Positions 54,727-62,842 of a DNA stretch of 64,000 nt are shown here, in pieces. Numbering within the stretch: the first letter of the stretch is position 1; each line of letters starts with the position of its first letter. The position numbers and the translations under genes are program-made. The DNA lies in the NCBI GenBank assembly GCA_910588045.1, contig CAJUPS010000008.1, forward strand, positions 8,594-72,593. The letters are read 5' to 3'. The notes under the pieces were generated by a model, which did not search any database, was not told the DNA's origin, and saw only the letters and a list, made by a program, of their open reading frames with translations. This stretch comes from an uncultured Oscillospiraceae bacterium. GTDB taxonomy: Bacteria; Bacillota; Clostridia; Oscillospirales; Oscillospiraceae.

Positions 54727-55551
54727 TCACGTGACCAGCCCCAACTTTTCCAGCTGCCGCGCATGTTCCGCACCGGAGGTCATCAGATAAATCCGGGTGG
54801 TGTTGATTGAACTATGGCCGAGAACGTCCGCCAACTTTACGATGTCCTTGCAGACTTTATAGAAGGTTGTGGCGAACAGGTGGCGGAGGTTATGGGGGAA
54901 GACTTTGCTTTCCTCCACGCCTGCCTTTTTGCAGATGGCTTTCATTTCGCGCCAAATCTGGCCGCGCGAGATCGGCTTACCGCTTCCGGTGAGAAAAATC
55001 TCCCCGGAGGCGATTTTGTTTTTCTTGGCGTACTTGAGCAACTTCCGACGGAGCTTGTTGGGAAGTAAAATGCTGCGGATTTTGCCCTTGAGATTGATGT
55101 CCGTCGCCGTCCGGTTTGCAGCTTCAACAGTAATATAGCGGACCTCCGAAACGCGGATCCCCGTGGCGCAAATGGTCTCCATCAGGAGCTCCAATCGCTC
55201 CTGGCCCGTCTCACGGGCGGCGTCGAGTAAGCGCTGGTACTCCGCCTTGGTCAGCTCCTTGTTCTCCTCCCGGAACGCCTTCCTCTGCACTCGGAGAAAC
55301 TTGATTTTGCAGTCTTCCCGACCCAGAAACCTGAGAAACCGATTGACAGCGGACAACATGGAGTTTATCGTCACTGGCGCATATCCCTGTTCCAGCAGGT
55401 ACTCCCGCCAGCCGGATGCCTCCTCCAACTCCAGGTCATCCAGCCATGCCGCAAACGCCCGTACGTCCCGGCGGTACTTCTCCACAGTCCCTTTACTGCG
55501 CCCCTCGCTCTCCAAATAAGAGGTGAAGTTTAATATATCGTCTATACGCAT
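54727..55551 (-). CDS. Tyrosine recombinase, likely DNA invertase of the adjacent switch
   Basis: 274 residues. N-terminal SAM-like DNA-binding domain (about 1-85). Catalytic domain with Arg133 (GIRVSE), Lys157, His220-Arg223 (HNLRH), His246 (GHSS) and Tyr255 (RIYLM): the full active set. Size and lack of an arm-binding domain fit XerC/D- and RecV-like invertases, not large phage integrases. It ends 10 bp from the inverted repeat. The ribosome site (AAAAGGGGGATTCATTTT) lies inside a 13-bp hairpin, so translation may be limited. Confidence 0.9.
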   Translation of the reverse strand: MRIDDILNFTSYLESEGRSKGTVEKYRRDVRAFAAWLDDLELEEASGWREYLLEQGYAPVTINSMLSAVNRFLRFLGREDCKIKFLRVQRKAFREENKELTKAEYQRLLDAARETGQERLELLMETICATGIRVSEVRYITVEAANRTATDINLKGKIRSILLPNKLRRKLLKYAKKNKIASGEIFLTGSGKPISRGQIWREMKAICKKAGVEESKVFPHNLRHLFATTFYKVCKDIVKLADVLGHSSINTTRIYLMTSGAEHARQLEKLGLVT

Positions 55552-55560
55552 AAAATGAAT

Positions 55561-55600
55561 CCCCCTTTTGTGTTCCTTCTAAGTTTCACACAAAAGGGGG
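55561..55600 (-). promoter_or_regulatory. Hairpin that masks the recombinase ribosome site
   Basis: A perfect 13-bp stem (55561-55573 with 55588-55600) around a 14-nt loop. Read leftward, its 3' arm ACACAAAAGGGGG holds the Shine-Dalgarno of the recombinase start at 55551. Confidence 0.6.
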
Positions 55601-55624
55601 AAAAGATGTATGAAATTGTGCAAC
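55575..55624 (+). repeat. Left copy of a 50-bp inverted repeat pair
   Basis: It starts CCTTCTAAGTTTCACACAAA and ends GAAATTGTGCAAC. An inverted copy with two substitutions and one missing base lies at 62015-62063. Weaker similarity runs on for about 20 bp. Both copies read AAAAG-(A/T)TG-TATGAAATTGT, like a ribosome site and gene start, but no real gene follows on either side. Confidence 0.8.
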
Positions 55625-55657
55625 GAATCAAAAATTTCTGCGCACCCAACTCTGTTC

Positions 55658-56347
55658 CTACAGCAAATCCTCGTACTCCAGCAGCGCCGCCAGCGCCTTT
55701 TCGTTGGGGCGGTAGAGGTAGCGCTTCGCGCTGGGGTCCGGCTCCCGGTCAAACCAGCCCAGAACGTTACGCCCCAGGATCACGCCGGTATTGGCCGGGC
55801 CGCCCTGCTTTTTCACATCCTCTGCACGCATGGGACCGCTGTCCCGCAGAATGCGCACCACCCACAACGCCTGCTCCTTATAGGCGGTGAGGATCTTCTT
55901 TCGGCTCACGCCACCGGCGTTGACGCTGCCGGTGCGGCTCTCATGCTCCCGGATCACCGCCAGACGGCGCTTTCTATCCGGTCGCGGAGCGGACGCCTCC
56001 TTGGGATGCAGCACCACATCCACCTGCCCGATCCCCCGGCTGGTGCGCCCCACAAAGATCAGACCCAGCTCCAGCCGACGGCACAGGGATTTCATATCCG
56101 GGATGCGGGGCGACATGTATCCCCGCTTGGGCAGCGGCACGGCCACATAGACCCCGTCCGCCACCCGCTGCCGGTCCAGCGCCTGATAGATCAGCTCCAG
56201 GGTGAATCCCCGCTTGAGCTCTACCACGATCAGCTCCCCGTCCCGCAGAGCGGTGACGTCGCAGTCCTTTACCTCGCCCTTCACCTCGTAGCCCAGGCCC
56301 GTCAGGTAGTCCCGGACCGGGCCGTAGAGGTCGCTCTCCTTGTCCAT
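55658..56347 (-). CDS. DUF2161 family PD-(D/E)XK-type nuclease-like protein
   Basis: 229 residues. Active-site-like residues line up as Glu in GYEVKGEVKDCDV, then Asp and LIVVELKRG (ExK). A helical or winged C-terminal part follows (ALWVVRILRDSGPMRAEDVKK). DNA cleavage has not been shown for the family. It is the last gene of a six-gene operon and overlaps the upstream dehydrogenase stop by 1 nt (TGATG). Confidence 0.85.
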   Translation of the reverse strand: MDKESDLYGPVRDYLTGLGYEVKGEVKDCDVTALRDGELIVVELKRGFTLELIYQALDRQRVADGVYVAVPLPKRGYMSPRIPDMKSLCRRLELGLIFVGRTSRGIGQVDVVLHPKEASAPRPDRKRRLAVIREHESRTGSVNAGGVSRKKILTAYKEQALWVVRILRDSGPMRAEDVKKQGGPANTGVILGRNVLGWFDREPDPSAKRYLYRPNEKALAALLEYEDLL

Positions 56348-57312
56348 CAGTATCCCCGCTTCCGGTCCACCAGGTGCTCCAGGGGCTCTCCGGCGCCATA
56401 ATGGGCCAGATCGCGGCAGAACATGTCAATATCCAGGTCGCAGGTCAGCCCCAGGGACATGTTCCCGGACACGTGGGGCGTGATGATCATATTGGGACAG
56501 CTCCACAGCGGGTGATCCGCCGGAAGGGGCTCGGGGGTCATCACATCCAGCGCCGCGCCTGCCAGACGCCCGCCTTGCAGCGCCTCCACCAACGCCTCCT
56601 GGTCGATGGCGGAGCCCCGGCCCACATTGACCATGTAGGCCGTCTCCGGCAGCAGGGCGAGACGCTCCCGGGAGAGGATCCCCGCCGTCTCCGCCGTGGC
56701 GGGGAGGGAGAGGATCAGCGCGTCCGCCCGGGGCAGGACGCCCTCCAGCCCGGACAGGGGCACCACCCGGTCAAACGCCGGTTCCGCCGCACGTCCGCTG
56801 CGGCACACACCGGTGACCTCCGCCCCCAGGGCCTTGAGCCTCCGGGCGGTGTTGGAGCCTATGTCCCCGGTCCCCAGCAGGACCATATAACTGCCCGTGA
56901 TGGAACGGATGGGCGTGAGGAAGGGCCACTCCCGCCGGAGAAGGGGCTGCTGGTACTCCGGCATCCGCCGCAGCAGCATCAGCAGCACCATGAGGATATG
57001 CTCGGAGATCGTCGGGCCGTAGGCCCCGGAGGAGTTGGACAGCAGGCAATCCGGGTGGGGCCAGATGGCGTCGTCCAGCAGGTGGTCCACCCCGGCGGAG
57101 GCGGCGCACAGCCAGCGCAGGGATCTCGCGCCCGGCAGCAGCTCCGGAGGAATGTAGCCGAATAGGACCTCAAAGTCCGCGATCTTCTCCTCCAGCGCGG
57201 CCTGGGTATCAAAATAGGTGACGGAAAATCCTACGCTTTCCGCCGTCCGTTCGATCTGGAGGCGGTGGGCGTCGGTGATGAAATGACTGGCGCATACGGC
57301 GATGTTTTTCAT
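56347..57312 (-). CDS. D-2-hydroxyacid dehydrogenase (NAD-dependent)
   Basis: 321 residues from ATG 57312; ATGA overlap with the upstream gene. NAD-binding motif VLLGTGDIGSNTARRL; catalytic Arg in VNVGRGSAIDQEALVEAL, Glu in DVMTPEPLP, and His in ITPHVSGNM. The family oxidises or forms D-2-hydroxyacids (lactate, glycerate, phosphoglycerate and others); the acid cannot be told here. Confidence 0.93.
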   Translation of the reverse strand: MKNIAVCASHFITDAHRLQIERTAESVGFSVTYFDTQAALEEKIADFEVLFGYIPPELLPGARSLRWLCAASAGVDHLLDDAIWPHPDCLLSNSSGAYGPTISEHILMVLLMLLRRMPEYQQPLLRREWPFLTPIRSITGSYMVLLGTGDIGSNTARRLKALGAEVTGVCRSGRAAEPAFDRVVPLSGLEGVLPRADALILSLPATAETAGILSRERLALLPETAYMVNVGRGSAIDQEALVEALQGGRLAGAALDVMTPEPLPADHPLWSCPNMIITPHVSGNMSLGLTCDLDIDMFCRDLAHYGAGEPLEHLVDRKRGY

Positions 57313-58922
57313 GTTGTTTCTCCTTCCCGCGCGGTATTTTTTATTGTTTCCAGAACCTTCTCCGCGGTCCGCAGTCCGTCGGCGGCGGCAGACAGGATGC
57401 CCCCGGCATAGCCCGCGCCCTCGCCGCAGGGCCACAGGCCCCGGACCGGGGACTGCCCGTCCTCCCCCCGCAGAATGCGCAGCGGGCAGGAGGACCGGGT
57501 CTCCGCCGCCGTCAGCACCGCATCCGGGGCGGCATATCCCCGGACCTTTTTGTCCAGGATGGGCAGGGCCTCCGCAAGCGCCTCACAGATGAAGTCCGGC
57601 AGAACCTCCCACAGGTTGCACCACCGCACGCCGGGGCGGTAGGTCGGGAGCACCCTCCCCGGCCCGGCGGAGGGACGGCGGAGCAAAAAGTCCTCCACCC
57701 GCTGAACCGGAGCGGCAAAGCCGCCCTCTCCGGCGGCGTAGGCCCGCGCCTCCAGCTCCTGCTGAAAGGCGATCCCCGCCAGGGGGCCGTCCCCCGGGAA
57801 ATCTGCCGGGGTGACGCCCACCAGCAGCCCGCCGTTGCAATTGATCCCGTCCCGCGCATAGAAGCTCATGCCGTTGGTCACCGCCCGGTCCCGCTCGCTG
57901 GCCGCGGCCACCACCTGTCCGCCGGGGCAGACGCAGAAGCTGAACACGCCCCGTCCGCTGTCCAGGTGGCAGCTGAGCTTGTAACTGGCCGCCGGAAGCC
58001 GGGGATGGCCCGCCAGGGCCTTGTATTGGGCCAGGTCGATGTCCGCCTGACGGTGCTCGATGCGCACGCCTACCGCCAGGGGCTTGGGCTCCATGGGAAC
58101 ACCGGCGGCGTACAGCATTTCAAAGGTATCCCTGGCCCCGTTGCCCAGAGCCAGGACCACGGCCTCCGCCGGAAGGCGGTATGCACCCTCTGGACCTTCG
58201 ACCTCCAGAGCGACCACCCGGCCGTCCAATATCTCCAGCCCCGCAAGCCGGTGGCCGAACCGGATGTCACCGCCCAATTTCTCCAGATCCCGGCGGATAC
58301 TGACCAGCACTCGACGCAGATAGTCCGTGCCCACGTGGGGCTTCGCCTCCGTGAGGATGCTCTCCGGTGCGCCGTGGGCAACCAGCGTCTTCAGGATGAA
58401 GCGGTGGCGCAAGTCCCTGGTCCCGGTGTTCAGCTTGCCGTCGGAGAAGGCCCCCGCGCCGCCCTCGCCGAACTGGACGTTGGATTCCGGGTCCAGCTCT
58501 CCGGTCTCCCAGAATCGCTCTACGTCCTCCGCGCGCCGCTCCACGTTCCATCCCCGCTCCAGCAGGATGGGCCGCGCGCCGCAGCGGGCCAGGGCCAGGG
58601 CGCAGAACAGTCCTCCGGGTCCCGCGCCCACCACCACCGGCGGGAGGTCCGGCGGGCGCACGCCGTCCGGCAGACGGTACGGCGTCTCGTTGACCGGCGA
58701 GACATTTTTATTTTTGCAGCGTTTCAGCACATGACCCTCGTTTTTGACCTCTGCCCGCAGGGTGCAGATGAAGCGAACGCCCTCCCGGGCGTCGATCGCC
58801 CGGCGAAAAATCCAGCACCGGAGGACGTCTCCCTCCGGCACCCGCAGTACGGCCGAGACCTTCTGCCGCAGAAGCTCCTCGTCCTCATCCAGTTCCAGCC
58901 TGACGCGCTCAATTTGCAGCAT
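57309..58922 (-). CDS. FAD-dependent oxidoreductase (COG2509-like)
   Basis: 537 residues from ATG 58922 (AAAGGAAGCGAAAA). A ferredoxin-like N-terminal domain (1-90) leads to the FAD fold (PVVVGAGPGGLFCALALA). VQFGEGGAGAFSDGKLNTG and the terminal GEGAGYAGGILSAAADG are family marks. It is widely conserved, with no settled reaction. It overlaps IclR by 14 nt upstream and the dehydrogenase by 4 nt. Confidence 0.9.
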   Translation of the reverse strand: MLQIERVRLELDEDEELLRQKVSAVLRVPEGDVLRCWIFRRAIDAREGVRFICTLRAEVKNEGHVLKRCKNKNVSPVNETPYRLPDGVRPPDLPPVVVGAGPGGLFCALALARCGARPILLERGWNVERRAEDVERFWETGELDPESNVQFGEGGAGAFSDGKLNTGTRDLRHRFILKTLVAHGAPESILTEAKPHVGTDYLRRVLVSIRRDLEKLGGDIRFGHRLAGLEILDGRVVALEVEGPEGAYRLPAEAVVLALGNGARDTFEMLYAAGVPMEPKPLAVGVRIEHRQADIDLAQYKALAGHPRLPAASYKLSCHLDSGRGVFSFCVCPGGQVVAAASERDRAVTNGMSFYARDGINCNGGLLVGVTPADFPGDGPLAGIAFQQELEARAYAAGEGGFAAPVQRVEDFLLRRPSAGPGRVLPTYRPGVRWCNLWEVLPDFICEALAEALPILDKKVRGYAAPDAVLTAAETRSSCPLRILRGEDGQSPVRGLWPCGEGAGYAGGILSAAADGLRTAEKVLETIKNTAREGETT

Positions 58923-59709
58923 TTTTCGCTTCCTTTCCGCCATCGCCGCGGTATCCCAGGGCGAAGGAAATCCGCGCCGCCGCCTCCAACAGGAGGCCCG
59001 TGGCCTGCTCCAGCTCCGGTGCATTGACCCGACGGAACATCCCCACCACGCACACCGCGTAGGCGGCGTCCCCGTTCACATCGAATACCGGCGCAGAGAC
59101 CGACCGCAGCCCGATGCGGTACTCCCCGTTCTCAAGGGCGTAGCCCCGGGCCAGGATCTCCGGCACCTCCGCCTCCAGCGAGGCCGCGTCCGTGTGTCCG
59201 TGGGGGGTGTAGGCGGTAAAATCGCAGCTGCGCAGCAGGCTCCTCCGCCGGCCCTCCGGCAGATAGGACAGCAGCAGCTTCCCTTGGGAGGTACAGTGCA
59301 CCGGCAGACGGGCCCCCTTTCGGGACACCACCCGCAGGTCGCTGTGGGCATCGGCGCAGTCCAGGACCAGCACCTCGCCCCGGTCCAGGGCGGCGATAGA
59401 GACCGACTCCCCTGTCTCCTCCGCCACGCGCCGCATCGGCTCTGCCGCCGCCTCCAGCACGTTCCACCCCTGGCTGACAGCGCAGCCGTACTCAAACAGC
59501 CGCACCCCCAGCCGGTACTTCCCGTCCTCCGGGGACTGTTCCACCACGGCGGAGGGGCGCATGGCGGAGAGCAGCCCGTGGACGGTGGCCTTCGGAATGC
59601 CCGTGCGGCGGGAGAGCTCCCCCAGGGAGAGAGGCCCTCCCGTCAGGCAGGAGAGCAGCTCCATCGCCTTGCCCACCGACCGGACGCCTCCCGGTTCCCG
59701 CCCGGTCAT
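58909..59709 (-). CDS. IclR-family transcriptional regulator
   Basis: 266 residues. N-terminal winged helix (LSLGELSRRTGIPKATVHGL) and the C-terminal effector domain (HCTSQGKLLLSYLPEG, YALENGEYRIGLRSVSAPVF, in parts). It starts inside the end of xdhC (ATGA). IclR proteins bind small acids or aromatics. It probably controls this operon, which includes redox enzymes. Confidence 0.93.
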   Translation of the reverse strand: MTGREPGGVRSVGKAMELLSCLTGGPLSLGELSRRTGIPKATVHGLLSAMRPSAVVEQSPEDGKYRLGVRLFEYGCAVSQGWNVLEAAAEPMRRVAEETGESVSIAALDRGEVLVLDCADAHSDLRVVSRKGARLPVHCTSQGKLLLSYLPEGRRRSLLRSCDFTAYTPHGHTDAASLEAEVPEILARGYALENGEYRIGLRSVSAPVFDVNGDAAYAVCVVGMFRRVNAPELEQATGLLLEAAARISFALGYRGDGGKEAKNAAN

Positions 59710-60731
59710 GAGAACGCCTCCAGTCGGCCGGACCGGCAGGCGATCAGCTGTGCGGCCACGCTCACCGCGACCTCTGCCGGTGTTTCCCCGCCGATGGGCA
59801 GGCCGATGGGGGCGTGGACCCGGTCGATCTCCGCCTCTGTGAAGCCGTTCGACAGCAGGCGCTCCCGCGTGGCGGCGATCTTCTTTTTGCTGCCAATGCA
59901 GCCAATATACTTCGCCGGGGTCCGCAGCACCTGGGCCAGGACCTCATAGTCCGCCTGGTGGCCGGGGGTCATGATGACCGCGTAGTCCTCCTCCGCAATG
60001 GGACCGACCCGCGCCAGGGCCTCGGAGAAGGGGCCGCAGAGCAGCGTGGACGCCTCTGGGAAAAAGGTCCGGGTCACCGCCTGCTCCCGCTGGTCATAGA
60101 CCACCACCCGGAAGTCCGTCATGGCCAGGAGGTGCGCCAGCTCCCGGGCCACGTGGCCCCCTCCGAAGAGGAACACGGCACCCGCAGGGGTCAGGGGCTC
60201 GACAAAGAGGGGCGTCCCGCCCTCGTCCAACACGCCCCGCTTCCCCAGCAGGGGCGAGAGACACCCCGTGGAGACCTCCAGTCCCCGCAGACCGTTTTTT
60301 GCGTCGTAGGTTCCCATGCGCCAGCCGGTTTCCGCCATGGAAGTGACCAGCCACGACGGCCCGGGGGCGTCCAGCAGCGTCAGCGCGTTTTCCAGCGTTT
60401 CCACCGCTACCCGGTCCGCAGGATCAAAGTATTGGAAGTATACCCGCACGTCCCCGCCGCAGATCATGCCAATGTCGGCGATCTCCCCAGCGGAGAGGAG
60501 GTAGGTCTCAAAGCGGGACTCCTTTCTTTCCAACAGCTCCGACGCCAAGCGGGCGGCATGGTACTCCACCGCGCCGCCGCCAATGGTGCCGATGGCTCTG
60601 CCGTCCTCCAGGACCAGCATCTTGGCCCCTGCGCCCCGGGGGGTGGAACCGTGGCTGGCCACGATACCGCAGAGGACGGCGGGACGGCGGCGGGACAGCT
60701 CTTGCAGCAGGGCGGAAAACAATTTCTTCAT
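59706..60731 (-). CDS. XdhC/CoxI family molybdenum hydroxylase accessory protein
   Basis: 341 residues. N-terminal XdhC domain (ASHGSTPRGAGAKMLVLEDG, GTIGGGAVEYHA) and C-terminal Rossmann part (VFLFGGGHVARELA). It ends with the family motif IGLPIGGETPAEVAVSVAAQ. XdhC proteins insert or sulfurate the molybdenum cofactor in xanthine dehydrogenase-like enzymes. No such enzyme is in the window, so its client lies elsewhere. Confidence 0.92.
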   Translation of the reverse strand: MKKLFSALLQELSRRRPAVLCGIVASHGSTPRGAGAKMLVLEDGRAIGTIGGGAVEYHAARLASELLERKESRFETYLLSAGEIADIGMICGGDVRVYFQYFDPADRVAVETLENALTLLDAPGPSWLVTSMAETGWRMGTYDAKNGLRGLEVSTGCLSPLLGKRGVLDEGGTPLFVEPLTPAGAVFLFGGGHVARELAHLLAMTDFRVVVYDQREQAVTRTFFPEASTLLCGPFSEALARVGPIAEEDYAVIMTPGHQADYEVLAQVLRTPAKYIGCIGSKKKIAATRERLLSNGFTEAEIDRVHAPIGLPIGGETPAEVAVSVAAQLIACRSGRLEAFS

Positions 60732-60777
60732 CTGGCGTACCTCTCAAAAATACAGTCTTCCCTTTATCCGGAGAGCG

Positions 60778-61299
60778 TCAGCGCGTATCGTACCGGTCCG
60801 GATTGAATTTCCGCTCGGTATTCAGCAGGCTGGTGGCGCTCCTGCCGTGGCATATGGCAATCGCCAGCGCGTCCGCGGCGTCGTCGGGCCGGGGGATGTT
60901 TTTCATCTTCAGCAGCCGCTGGGTCATGAGCATGACCTGCTTCTTCTGAGCGCCGCCGTAGCCCGCCACCGCCTGTTTGACCTGCATAGGGGTGTATTCA
61001 AAGGCGGGCACGCCTGCCCGCTCCGCCTCCAGGAGGATGACTCCCCGGCCGTGGGCCACAGCAATCCCGGTGGTGATATTTTTGGAGAAAAACAGCTCCT
61101 CCACCGCCATCTCCTGGGGCTTGAACTGTTCGAGAAGCTGGGACATATCCTGGGAAATCTGATAGAGCCGGTTGGAGAGCGGCAGACCCGCCGGAGTCGT
61201 AATCACGCCGTATTGCAGAAGCTGCACGTTGGCCCGGTCCGCCTCAATCACCCCGAAGCCAATGGTGGCGACGCCGGGATCAATACCCAATATCCGCAT
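60778..61299 (-). CDS. ruvC: Crossover junction endodeoxyribonuclease RuvC
   Basis: 173 residues from ATG 61299 (AAAGGAGTTTTCCC). The four acidic active-site residues are visible: Asp7 (MRILGIDPG), Glu67/68 (AVEELFF), Asp140 and Asp143 (RPDDAADALA). It resolves Holliday junctions. ruvA and ruvB are not next to it. It heads the operon that runs to the DUF2161 gene, with a 46-nt gap before xdhC. Confidence 0.96.
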   Translation of the reverse strand: MRILGIDPGVATIGFGVIEADRANVQLLQYGVITTPAGLPLSNRLYQISQDMSQLLEQFKPQEMAVEELFFSKNITTGIAVAHGRGVILLEAERAGVPAFEYTPMQVKQAVAGYGGAQKKQVMLMTQRLLKMKNIPRPDDAADALAIAICHGRSATSLLNTERKFNPDRYDTR

Positions 61300-61388
61300 G
61301 GGAAAACTCCTTTTCTGTTCTGCTCTCCATTTTATCATCCCCAGCTGAAAAAAACAAGAGGAAGCGCCCTATCCCGGAAAAGTCCCTC

Positions 61389-61417
61389 TTTTCATCTCTC
61401 GGAGGGTGTGCTATACT
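61389..61417 (+). promoter_or_regulatory. Promoter of the DUF2284 gene
   Basis: TTTTCA, a 17-nt spacer, then TATACT, 31 nt before the start. Divergent from ruvC. Confidence 0.5.
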
Positions 61418-61448
61418 TAATAAAAATTGACGAAACAGGAGAGTCACC

Positions 61449-61982
61449 ATGAACAGAGAGCTTTTGGAGGCGCAGCTAGGGGAGCTGCCCATTGTACAAT
61501 ACGAATTTTTTAAGACGGAAGACCTGACCTTTACCCCCCGGGTCCGGCTGGTCTGTGAGACGGACTGCCCCCGATACGGTTCAAGCTGGGCCTGTCCTCC
61601 CGCCGTGGGCACGGTGGAGGAATGCCGGGCCCGTTGTCTCCTCTACCCTGACGCACTTCTGATCACCACCATGACCGAGGTGGACGACCTGGCGGACATC
61701 GAAGGGACTCTGTCTACCCGGGCTCCCCATGAGGAGATTACCCGACAGGTCGATCAACTGCTGCGGGAGCAGGGAGCAGAGACCTATCCCCTCTCCACGG
61801 AGTCCTGCGCCATCTGTGAAACGTGTACCTACCCTGACGCCCCTTGCCGACATCCGGAGCGGATGTTCCCCTGCGTGGAGAGCCACGGGATTTTAATCAT
61901 TGACACTGCGGAGCGGCTGGGAATCGAGTTTCAGCCCGGCGGGAACGTCGTCACCTGGTTCAGCCTCATTCTGTACCGGTAG
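61449..61982 (+). CDS. DUF2284 metal-binding protein
   Basis: 177 residues. Cys-rich: CETDCPRYGSSWACPPAVGT near the N terminus, then SCAICETCTYPDAPCRHPERM and a final Cys in FPCVESHG. This set of ten or so Cys is the family mark and suggests iron-sulfur or zinc binding. Role unknown. AGGAGAGTCACC precedes ATG. Confidence 0.9.
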   Translation: MNRELLEAQLGELPIVQYEFFKTEDLTFTPRVRLVCETDCPRYGSSWACPPAVGTVEECRARCLLYPDALLITTMTEVDDLADIEGTLSTRAPHEEITRQVDQLLREQGAETYPLSTESCAICETCTYPDAPCRHPERMFPCVESHGILIIDTAERLGIEFQPGGNVVTWFSLILYR

Positions 61983-62014
61983 ATCGTGCGGTGTGTGGAA
62001 ATTTTTCTGTTTGG

Positions 62015-62063
62015 TTGTACAATTTCATACAACTTTTCCCCCTTTTGTGTGAAACTTAGAAGG
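62015..62063 (-). repeat. Right copy of the 50-bp inverted repeat pair
   Basis: Inverted relative to 55575-55624, with 6.4 kb of chromosomal genes between. The TAA stop of the 25-residue frame (62056-62133) lies within this copy. Confidence 0.8.
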
Positions 62064-62133
62064 AATGATCCGCTCCTGGGCGGTGAATCCAGTGATTGTA
62101 TTTCTCCCGGAAATAATCTTTCATAATGTCCAC
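62056..62133 (-). CDS. Possible 25-residue peptide at the end of the TniQ cluster
   Basis: A GTG start at 62133 follows a strong AGGAGGGGGGTGACATT. The peptide begins MDIMKDYFREKYNHWIH. ATG 62124 is an in-frame alternative. It lies 18 nt after the DUF6809-like stop. Support is the ribosome site only. Confidence 0.3.
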   Translation of the reverse strand: MDIMKDYFREKYNHWIHRPGADHSF

Positions 62134-62151
62134 AATGTCACCCCCCTCCTG

Positions 62152-62451
62152 TCAATCGGTGAGTGGTTTCAGATTTTCATGGGTATCGTCCAGAATCTCC
62201 ATCATGAAGAGTGCGCCCATCTTGAACCCGTTGATATAGTTCGTCTCAGCCATGATCACATCCACCTTCCCCTGTGCTTTCATAACGCTATCCATGAGTG
62301 GCTGGAGTTCATGTGGAAGCGTCTGGGTCAGCAGGTTTTCAGCATTCGACAGTTCCGCCACAGCACGGGCCACGTCAGAACCGGGCATCATCTGTTGATC
62401 AGCAGGTGCCAAGTTGCCATGGAAAAGGTCTTTGAGTATCCGATTATTCAT
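62152..62451 (-). CDS. DUF6809-like small protein
   Basis: 99 residues from ATG 62451 (GGCGGGATT upstream). All-helical: MNNRILKDLFHGNLAPADQQ, then a central helix and FKMGALFMMEILDD. The pattern (short N-terminal LxxLFxGN block, then YINGFKMGA) resembles DUF6809. Function unknown. It overlaps the 132-residue gene by 8 nt. Confidence 0.6.
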   Translation of the reverse strand: MNNRILKDLFHGNLAPADQQMMPGSDVARAVAELSNAENLLTQTLPHELQPLMDSVMKAQGKVDVIMAETNYINGFKMGALFMMEILDDTHENLKPLTD

Positions 62452-62842
62452 AATCCCGCCCCATCCCGGCTTCAGCATTGCAATCGAGGTAGGCTCCCAA
62501 TCCACACCAGCACAAGATCTCAAACAGAGTCTCTGTAGCATCCTCATCAAACGGATCTGTATCCTCCACTAAATCCGCAATCAACAGGCCGATCCTGATC
62601 AATTCCTCGTCTGTCCGCTTGGGGGCGGTTAATACTGGATGCCAGTCAATATAATCGCAGATATCCTCCGATAAGTTCTCAGGGCTGATCTCAAAGTCGA
62701 GGTAATCCATGCCCAGGAAAGCTCGGATAGCATTGGTGCCAATCAGTTCAACAGTTGGTTGCAGACAGAACTCCCTCATATCTGCCAAATCAATTAGACT
62801 TCCCGCAATTAGGGCTACACGTTCTTTCGTCTTGTTATTCAT
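62444..62842 (-). CDS. Hypothetical acidic protein of the TniQ cluster
   Basis: 132 residues, very acidic (ISPENLSEDICDYIDWHP; VEDTDPFDEDATETLFEI). It overlaps tniQ by 4 nt (ATGA) and the next gene by 8 nt, so it was a coupled cargo or accessory gene. No family recognised. Confidence 0.7.
   Translation of the reverse strand: MNNKTKERVALIAGSLIDLADMREFCLQPTVELIGTNAIRAFLGMDYLDFEISPENLSEDICDYIDWHPVLTAPKRTDEELIRIGLLIADLVEDTDPFDEDATETLFEILCWCGLGAYLDCNAEAGMGRDYE

Noticed and set aside
55555..55890. Rightward frame starting near the left 50-bp repeat
   Set aside because: After about 17 codons it runs antisense through the DUF2161 gene into Pro/Arg-rich shadow sequence.
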